Part shown: positions 56,922-64,000 of the stretch, piece by piece
Numbering within the stretch: the stretch's first letter is position 1
How the letters are laid out: every line of letters begins with the position of its first letter
NCBI GenBank assembly: GCA_039720395.1
Contig: CM077828.1
Span: 20,626,717-20,690,716 of the forward strand
Source of the DNA: Liquidambar formosana
Lineage: Eukaryota > Streptophyta > Magnoliopsida > Saxifragales > Altingiaceae
Direction of reading: 5' to 3'
Length of the DNA stretch: 64,000 nt
Program-made: the position numbers and the translations under genes
The notes under the pieces: generated by a model
What the model was told of the DNA's origin: nothing
The model's database searches: none
Seen by the model: only the letters and a program-made list of their open reading frames with translations

Positions 56922-57758
56922 TGTAGAACGAGAAAATTTGTAACCACTCACAAGTGAGCATGTGTCTTAAAGTCAACTAAATCATGACAAATTAAATTTG
57001 GCCACGTGTCTACATATAAGATGAGTGGGATATATTTATGGCAAATAAATATGTGCCATGTGTCTTTTATTATACAGCGTTGGCGAATTACAAGTTGCCA
57101 TGTGTTTTAAAATTGCTACACAGGTGGCCAAATCAAATATTGCCACTTGTCAAGTGAGACCAAATAAAAGGAAGACAAATAATTCTTCCAATCAAATGTT
57201 GCCACGTATGGCTATCAAATAATTGATATTTATCCTTTTATAAAAGATAAATAAGGGATAATTATTAAGAAGTCAATTCTTATCAAAATACTCTTCACCC
57301 CACCACTATAAATAGAGGTAGCCCCCAAGGGTCAAGGGGAAGGAGATGCAAGCAACAAAGCTCTGTCAGACCAAAGCCTCAAAAGCTCTGACATGACCAA
57401 CATTCAAGCATTGAAGCTCTATTGGGTTAAAGCCTCAAAAGCTCCATAGAACTTCTACACTAAAGACTCAAGACGAAGAACTCGCACCAAAGTTCATAGT
57501 CTCTAATACGCTCAAAGCCTAGAGACTCACACAAGAGATCCATTCCACCTACATTGAAGGAGATTTCGCCCATTGAATCGAGAACAAGCTGTTCAAGCCC
57601 TCGAGTCAAAGTTTCAAGGAGAAAAGAATCAGAGGATTACATTACTTTGTGAACAAAGTTTACACAGAGATTGTATTCCGCTTCTACAAATTAATAAAAT
57701 TATCCTTTGTCCACTTTTTTTGGTCTATTTATTTTTAGACACGAAATTTGTGCGTACA
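56922..57758 (+). repeat. Gypsy 5' LTR
   Basis: 837 bp, starting TGTAGAACGAG and ending TGCGTACA. Carries TATAAATA at 57307-57314, an AATAAA-like signal (aattaataaaatt) near 57687, and the PBS right after it. The end is inferred from the CA terminus and the PBS position, since the 3' LTR is not in view. Confidence 0.8.
57001..57210 (+). promoter_or_regulatory. Five GCCACGTGTC-like repeats in the gypsy U3
   Basis: gccacgtgtc at 57001, gccatgtgtc at 57055, gccatgtgtt at 57097, gccacttgtc at 57142 and gccacgtatg at 57201, about 45-60 bp apart and 100-300 bp before the TATA box. The first contains the G-box/ABRE core ACGTG, bound by bZIP and bHLH factors. Confidence 0.6.
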
Positions 57759-57763
57759 AATTT

Positions 57764-57783
57764 CTGGCACGCCCGGTGGGACC
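57764..57783 (+). other. Gypsy primer-binding site
   Basis: TGGCACGCCCGGTGGGACCA starts five bases after the LTR. The initial TGG matches the CCA end of a tRNA. The tRNA itself cannot be named with confidence. Confidence 0.7.
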
Positions 57784-57829
57784 ATCTCTGCCTCTCATCT
57801 CTTCTTTTCATCAACTCTCTACAAATTCA

Positions 57830-60178
57830 ATGGCTCCTAAGAAAGCTACCACTCAAGATCCCAAATCTCACGGATCAATCAACCAAGCCGCAGATCAGGA
57901 ATCAAGCTGTGACACCCTGAACTTGGGCCCTATGACTTGAAGCAAGAAAAAGGCAATTGTTGACTTATACGCTCAAACTGCTGTGTGCAAACCAACATTA
58001 GGGTCTGGTTCTACCACCCCTAGAAGCCCAGTCATCACCATAGACTTTTTGCAAGGAAACAAGGACGCCATTGATGACTCAAATACCAATTCTGCACCTG
58101 TTACTCCTGATGGAACGCCACAATCCAAGCTAATGTCACCTATAGACTCTGCCAGATTTGGAAGTTTCAATGCTGTGCCTGTGATGGTGACTAACACGCT
58201 ATCTTTGGAAGAACAGATTGCAAGTATGGCCAAGGCTATTAAAGTTCTCACAGCTGCTATGCAAGAAAGAGACATGCAAATGGCTATACTAGTAGAAAAG
58301 ATTGGGAATTTGGAACAGCCTAGAATGGGTGCACCGCAAATGAATCCCAAGTTAGGTCAATCTAGCAAAATTGCTGCTAATGCGACAATGGGTCAACCGC
58401 AAGTGAATCCTGAGTTAGGTGGATTTAATAATATGGCCACTAATGCAACAATGGATACACCACCGACGAATACTAACGTAGGCGACTCTGGTAATGTTGC
58501 TACCAATTCGCCAACAGGTATGCCACATACGAATCCACAAAACATGACTGGAACTATTCCAAGGACCAGAGTTTCGTTTGGAGATTTTCATATCCCCTCA
58601 GATGGATCAGTTCTAACGAACCAACTGAAAGAGTTCATTGTAGGTACCATTAAGGATAAAGTCGAAGGCAACACTCGGTTCTCACATGCATATGCTAAGC
58701 CATACACTCAAAGGATAAACCTTTTGAGGATGCCTACTGGCTATCAGCCTCCAAAGTTCCAACAATTTGATGGCAAAGGTAACCTGAAGCAACATATAGC
58801 TCACTTTGTGGAAACTTGTAATAATGCTGGCACTGACAGAGATCTACTGGTTAAGCAGTTTGTTCGATCCTTAAAAGGTTTCGCTTTTGATTGGTATACT
58901 GATTTGTCACTAGGCTCAATTGATAGTTGGGATCAACTTGAACAAGAATTCATTGATCGCTTCTTCAGCACTCGTCGTACGGTTAGTATGATTGAACTAA
59001 CCAGCACTTACCAATGGAAGGAGGAGCATGTCATTGATTATATCAATAGATGGAGGAATTTAAGTTTGAATTGCAAAGACAGGCTTTCTGAAGCTTCTGC
59101 CATTGAGATGTGCACTCAAGGGATGCATTGGGGTCTATGTTACATCTTGCAAGGAATTAGGCCTAAGACCTTTGAAGATTTAGCAACACGTGCTCACGAT
59201 ATGGAGCTTATCATGGCAGCTAGCGGAAGCCAAGGTCTACCAATCCAAAACCCTCTAGTCCAAGATTTTCACAAAGGAAAAGAAAAGCAAGATAATCGTA
59301 GAGGGGGCAAGTATCCCATCAAAAATGACAACAAAGAATCTATGGCTGTGAGCTCAGCACCACTGAAGTTTGTACTCAAGTCAAAGAAGAAGATAGATGA
59401 AAGACCTGATACCTTTCAAGATAAAGGAAAGAAGAAGGCCACTTTAAAAGAAATGCAAGAAAAGGAATACCCTTTTCCTGATTCTGATGTGGCAGAAATG
59501 TTAGAAGATCTTCTCAAAAGTAACCTTATTGAACTTCCTGAGATGAAACATCCTGAGGAGGCTGGTAAGGTTGATGACCCAACATACTGCAAGTACCATA
59601 GATTGGTCAGCCATCCTATAGAAAAATGTTTTGTCCTGAAGGAGAAGATTTTAGAATTGGCTCGCAAGGGAAAGATTGATCTTGGAGTGGAAATAGCAGC
59701 TTCAAATTTGGTTGCGGTGACCTTCGGATCTCCTACGTCTTCTAAAGAAATGGTGTACGAAGCGCCTATTTCTATGCCATCGCACACAACTTTTATAATG
59801 AAGTTTGGCTCATTTGATCCTATTCGAGTTGAGTGTAGGCCTACACATTCTCCAAAAGCATCTAATTTAGACAAAGGCACTTCAGATGTGGCAAAAGTGA
59901 TTATGCAGTTAAATTCTAATGGGGGCACTGCTTGTTCAGAACCCGAATTGTCAAATTCTGAAGATGAAGGGTGGACTCTCGTTACTCACCGTAAGGCCCG
60001 TAAATCCAATTCATCAAAGTCGTCTTACGTACAACCGATAAGGACTAAAAGAAGGTCTCAACTTGCAAAAAGGTCAAAGGCGAAGAAGACTTTGAAAAAT
60101 CAGAAAGTAGCGTCCATCATAACTGAGAAAGAGCTGGCACGCATTCCTATAACTTTGTGGGACTTAATGCCAAAATAG
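57830..60178 (+). pseudogene. Gypsy gag with an early nonsense codon
   Basis: ATG at 57830 follows the PBS. TGA at 57938-57940 (codon 37) interrupts; the same frame is open to TAG at 60176-60178. Related proteins have Arg here, so CGA to TGA is likely. The retrotrans_gag domain lies at about 58720-59220 ([49 protein letters not shown]). A Cys/His segment ([15 protein letters not shown]) is near 59590. The C-terminus is basic. Gag would form the particle that packages element RNA. Confidence 0.88.
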
Positions 60179-61092
60179 TTCCAAGATACTGCCTACCCTT
60201 CGTCAAGTATATTGCATTGCTATGAAGTACACGGTGAAGAAGAGCAATCAGAAAGAAAAGAAGATGGACTCGCCTTAGAAAAGTCAAAAGGTGAAAAAGA
60301 TTCTCACATCAGCCTTAATGTTGTCGCTTCAAGCATGTCAACCATCACATTTTCTGATGAAGATTTACTCTTGGGTTCTAATCCTCATAATCGTCCTCTT
60401 TTCGTTACTGGCTATGTTCGTGAACGAAAAGTTAATAGAATGTTGTTGGATGGCGGATCTGCTGTAAATATTTTGCCAATACGTGTCATGAAGGAGTTGG
60501 GTGTTTCCACGGACGAACTCTCACATAGTCGTTTGATGATTCAAGGCTTTAACCAAGGTGGTCAAAGGGCTATTGGTATGATAAGACTTGACTTGCTGAT
60601 CAGAGATATGGTTTCTAATGCATTATTTCATGTTATTGAGTCCAAGACTTCATATAACATGTTATTGGGGCGGCCATGGCTTCATGACTATGGAGTGTTT
60701 CCTTCTATTCTTCATCAATGTTTCAAATACTATCAGAATAGGATTCAAAGGAAGATGGCGGCTGATGACAAACCATTCACAGAGGCCGAAACTTATTTTG
60801 CTGATGCCAAATTCTACTTACAACCCAATGTGGCAAAAGATGTCCAACCTAATGCTGCACCATCAACTGGAGATGTTAGTACTCAAGAACAAAAAGCTAC
60901 TCGAAAGGTAGAGGCAACAAATCATGCCAAAGGACATGGAGAAACAAGCAAAGCTAAGCAAACTAAAGTTACATAGGGGCAAAAGCCAAAGGATCAGATT
61001 CATATTAATCCCACTAGAGCATCCCCTATATTGCGTTATGTGCCAAAATCTAAAAGAAAAGAAGGGCAGTCTCCTTTTATTGGATTCATCCT
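60179..61092 (+). pseudogene. Gypsy aspartic protease region
   Basis: Continues the gag frame after the TAG at 60176. The protease active-site motif is LLDGGSAVNILP (about 60447), with Gly where many proteases have Ser or Thr, as is common in Tat elements, and a LLGRPWLHDY flap-end motif near 60662. A TAG at 60974-60976 is followed by a further stretch in the same frame (LRYVPKSKRKEGQSPF), then a frameshift near 61092. It would process Gag-Pol. Confidence 0.85.
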
Positions 61093-63032
61093 ACCGTGCT
61101 CGAAGCTTTAGAAGATTTAACTCTCCCAGTTACAAAGCTTGCCGTGATAAAGGTAATGCAACCTCCCATCCAGGGTTTCGTTAGATCATCGCAAGGAACT
61201 GAAGTGGAGTATGGTGATTTACCAGAAAAGAGGACTAGTGGTTTTGATCCTAATGCTTACAAGCTCATGATTAAAGCTGGGGGTAGTTGTCAAGACTTAA
61301 TTCCTGTGGGAAACTATCCCAAAGGAAAGGAACATGGTTTGACTAATACCCAAAAGATGTTAAGAGAAAAGGGTTATGCTGTAGAGAATCCTAAGACTGG
61401 CCTTGGGTTTGTTCCTCCTGCTCCTATTCGTATACCGATGAAAAAAGCTAGCTTGCAATATATCGCAATTGATTCTGAAGAAGTGGGCACAAATGTTCAA
61501 AGAACACCAATAAGACTTTCAGTATTTGATCGTCTTGGTGAGACCTCTTCACGAGTGTTGGTCTTTGATAGGATTGGGCTTCAAGAAAACGCCACTTTAG
61601 GTGAACGCAGACCAGCATATACTAGATTGAGTGATCACATTCCATCTCGACACTTATACAATAAGAAGACTAAGCGTCGTAGACAAAGAAAATCATCTTT
61701 TGCCATCCAAGATTCCAAAGAATCTTACAGTGTGATCCCATCTCGGATGAAGCGACATATTTCGTTGAATATCACTACTGGTGAAGAATTAAAGATTAAG
61801 AGTCACACGGTGGTATTTACAAATCAAAAGGATTCTGGTCAAAACATACTTGAAGATGTGTGTGTGGATAGCCTTGTAGCTACCGTATTACATATATCAA
61901 TCAAAGAGATTCCCGAAGAGGAACCTCCGGCGGAAGAAGATGCGGCAGATGCTCCAGTAGCGTTTGAAGAAGGAGTCCAATCTACTGTGGATGAATTAAA
62001 AGAAGTTGATCTTGGTACTCCCGATGATCCTCGTCCTACTTTCTTAAGTGCTAATTTGAGTACTGAAGAAGAAAAAGGTTACATAAATCTCTTACGTGAG
62101 TATAGAGATATTTTTGCTTGGACTTACAAAGAGATGCCGGGTTTAGACCCAAAAGTTGCTGTACACCACCTAGTAGTGAAGCATGGAGTGCGTCCTATCA
62201 AACAAACTCAACGTCGATCTCGACCAGAGCTTATCCCGTAAATAGAAGCAGAAGTCAATAAACTCATTGAAGCAAACTTCATTCGTGAAGTAAAGTATCC
62301 TACTTGGATATCAAATATTGTCCCAGTAAGAAAGAAGAATGGGAAAATTCGCATCTGTGTCGATTTTCGAGATCTCAACAATGCATGTCCAAAGGACGAT
62401 TTCCCATTGCCTCTGACTGAAATCATGGTTGATGCTACTACTGGTCATGAGGTTTTATCCTTTATGGATGGTTCGTCTGGATATAATCAAATTCGAATGG
62501 CACCAAAAGATGAGGAACTTACAGCTTTTCGCACTCCAAAAGGGATTTACTGCTATAAAGTTATGCCTTTTGGGCTGAAGAATGCTAGAGCCACCTATCA
62601 AAGGGCCATGCAAAAGATCTTCGACGACATGCTTCATAAGAATGTGGAATGCTATGTCGATGACTTGGTAGTTAAGTCCAAGAAAAGAGGAGACCACCTC
62701 CAAGACTTAAGAATGATTTTTGAGCGGCTGGGGCGATATCAACTCAAAATGAATCCTTTAAAGTGTGCCTTTGGGGTGACTTCAGGAAAATTCCTTGGGT
62801 TCATTGTTCGACATCGTGGTATCGAAATTGACCAATCCAAAATTGATGCTATCATAAAAATGCCAGAACCACAAAACCTGCATGAGCTAAAGAGTCTTCA
62901 AGGACGATTAGCTTATATTCGCCGATTCATCTCTAATTTGGCTGGTTGCTGTCAACCTTTCAACCTACTGATGAAGAAAGATGTTCCATTTGAGTGGGAT
63001 GAAGCATGTACTAATGCCTTCGAAGCATTAAG
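61093..63032 (+). pseudogene. Gypsy reverse transcriptase region
   Basis: Open from 61096 (VLEALEDLTLPV) through a Tat-type linker (GYAVENPKTGLGFVPPAP, DRLGETSSRV) to TAA at 62239-62241. It then continues in the same frame with the RT core: VRKKNGKIRICVDFRDLN, FPLPLTEIM, MDGSSGYNQI, VMPFGLKNA and the catalytic YVDDLVVKS (about 62650), then GFIVRHRGIEI. The TAA stands where Gln is usual (PELIPQIE). A one-base shift near 63032 ends this frame at 63060. Confidence 0.9.
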
Positions 63033-64000
63033 TCATATTTGCTTAAGCCACCTGTCTTGAGAGAACCAATTCCTGGTAAACCTCTCATACTTTATATTTC
63101 ATCACAATTACGCTCTTTGGGGGTTCTCCTAGCTCAGGAAAATGAAGAAGGAAAAGAGAATGCTCTTTACTTTCTCAGCAGAACGTTGACCGGCTCCGAG
63201 TTGAATTATTCTCCAATTGAGAAGATGTGCATGGCCTTGATATTCGTAATCCAAAAGCTAAGACACTATTTGCAAGCTCATTCTGTTCGACTCATTTCTC
63301 GTGTAAATCCATTGAAGTACATTATGTCTAAGCCTGTTCTTTCTGGGAGACTAGCTAGATGGGCACTATTGCTGCAAGAGTTTAAAATTACTTATATTCC
63401 TCAAAGGGCTGTGAAAGGGCAAGTCTTAGCCGACTTTTTAGCTGATCATCCTATACCAGATAATTGGGAGATATCTGAAAGTCTTCCTGACGAGGAAGCA
63501 CTTCTTATTAAAGTTCGCCCACCTTGGAAAATGTTCTTCGATGGGGCTGCACGTCATGATAGTGCCGGTGCTGGAGTCGTGTTTCTTACTCCCGAAGGAG
63601 ATATATTGCCATATGCATTCTTTCTCACTCAATGTTGCTCAAACAATGTGGCTGAATACCAAACTCTTCTTCTTGGGCTTGAAATGGCGGTAGATATGAA
63701 GGTCTTGCAGCTTGAAGTTTTTGGGGATTCTAAACTAGTCATAAATCAACTCCTTCGTGAGTACGATATTAGGAAACCCGAGTTGATGCCGTATTTTGAT
63801 TATGGCACTCGTCTTATGGGATGGTTTGATCGTATCACCTTACAATATGTGCCAAGAAAAGATAATAGACAAGCAGATGCTTTGGCAAATCTAGCATCAA
63901 CTCTCGTTTTATCTGATCCTCAAGCCAAAGTGCCCATTTGCCAAAATTGGGTAATACCACCAACTTTTGATGATGAAATTGGAGAAGGTGAAATAAATCT
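63033..64000 (+). pseudogene. Gypsy dual RNase H region, open to the window end
   Basis: After the frameshift the reading frame (phase of 63054) shows KPPVLREPIPGKPLILYIS and LGVLLAQENEEGKENALYF, the usual gypsy RNase H with SRTLTGSELNYSPIEK. After the spacer (ARWALLLQEFKITYIP, LADFLADHP) comes a second RNase H: FFDGAARHDSAGAGVV, AEYQTLLLGLEMA and VFGDSKLVINQL, with the acidic residues D, E and D and ending KDNRQADALANLAS. The latter is of the extra, archaeal-like type reported in Tat elements. No stop codon to 64000. Confidence 0.9.

Larger units (their letters stand above)
56922..64000 (+). mobile_element. Ty3/gypsy LTR retrotransposon, Tat-type, incomplete at window edge
   Basis: 5' LTR 56922-57758, PBS at 57764, then gag, protease, reverse transcriptase and two successive RNase H regions. 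Integrase and the 3' LTR lie beyond the window. The second RNase H after the usual one is a known feature of the Tat clade (Ogre/Retand-like). At least four premature stops and two frameshifts make the copy dead. Confidence 0.92.

Noticed and set aside
59416..59928. 170-codon minus-strand frame inside gypsy gag
   Set aside because: Antisense shadow of the gag coding region.

Overview
The window is plant nuclear DNA, most likely from a eudicot. The evidence is a tandem cluster of wall-associated-kinase-like (WAKL) receptor kinase genes with three exons each, GT-AG introns, an AT-rich background, and a dense load of plant-type transposable elements: Ty1/copia, Ty3/gypsy of the Tat type, L1-like LINEs, short SINE-like elements, a MULE carrying a ULP protease gene, and several MITE families. 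I cannot name the species.

Layout. 1-6200: AT-rich intergenic DNA made of diverged repeats, simple repeats and small fold-back elements. 6206-7347: kinase exon of WAKL-1, a pseudogene with one nonsense codon and no ectodomain exons in the window. 7348-30600: intergenic DNA built from two diverged copies of one block (about 9310-16400 and 18907-30510). The copies differ by a 5'-truncated LINE, a SINE-like insertion and a Stowaway-like MITE, and by a 6.48 kb copia element inserted head-reversed. A 5' LINE ORF1 fragment lies between the copies. 30620-35436: WAKL-2, an open reading frame whose kinase domain has lost key residues and carries two internal tandem duplications, so it is probably a pseudokinase. 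35437-41671: duplicated intergenic blocks with two related Mutator-type MITEs and a SINE-like insertion. 41672-44969: WAKL-3, the one copy that looks fully intact. 45324-54880: a 9.56 kb MULE with terminal inverted repeats and a 9-bp target duplication. It encodes a transposase (plus strand) and a multi-exon ULP-like cysteine protease gene (minus strand, convergent). 54881-56921: remnants and a MITE cut by the next insertion. 56922-64000: 5' LTR, gag, protease, RT and two RNase H regions of a degenerate Tat-type gypsy element that runs off the window.

How it fits together. The host genes are the WAKL family: predicted plasma-membrane receptors with a cysteine-rich galacturonan-binding-type ectodomain and a cytoplasmic Ser/Thr kinase. 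The three copies show three fates: nonsense pseudogene, pseudokinase with repeat expansion, and intact gene. The rest is mobile DNA. Because the intergenic DNA is itself duplicated, several insertions have an unfilled paralogous site inside the same window, which fixes their boundaries and relative ages. The least explained signals are the repeat-expanded activation segment of WAKL-2, a hairpin-forming motif found many times only in the non-coding DNA of the MULE, and a palindromic short repeat that sits repeatedly between TA microsatellites.
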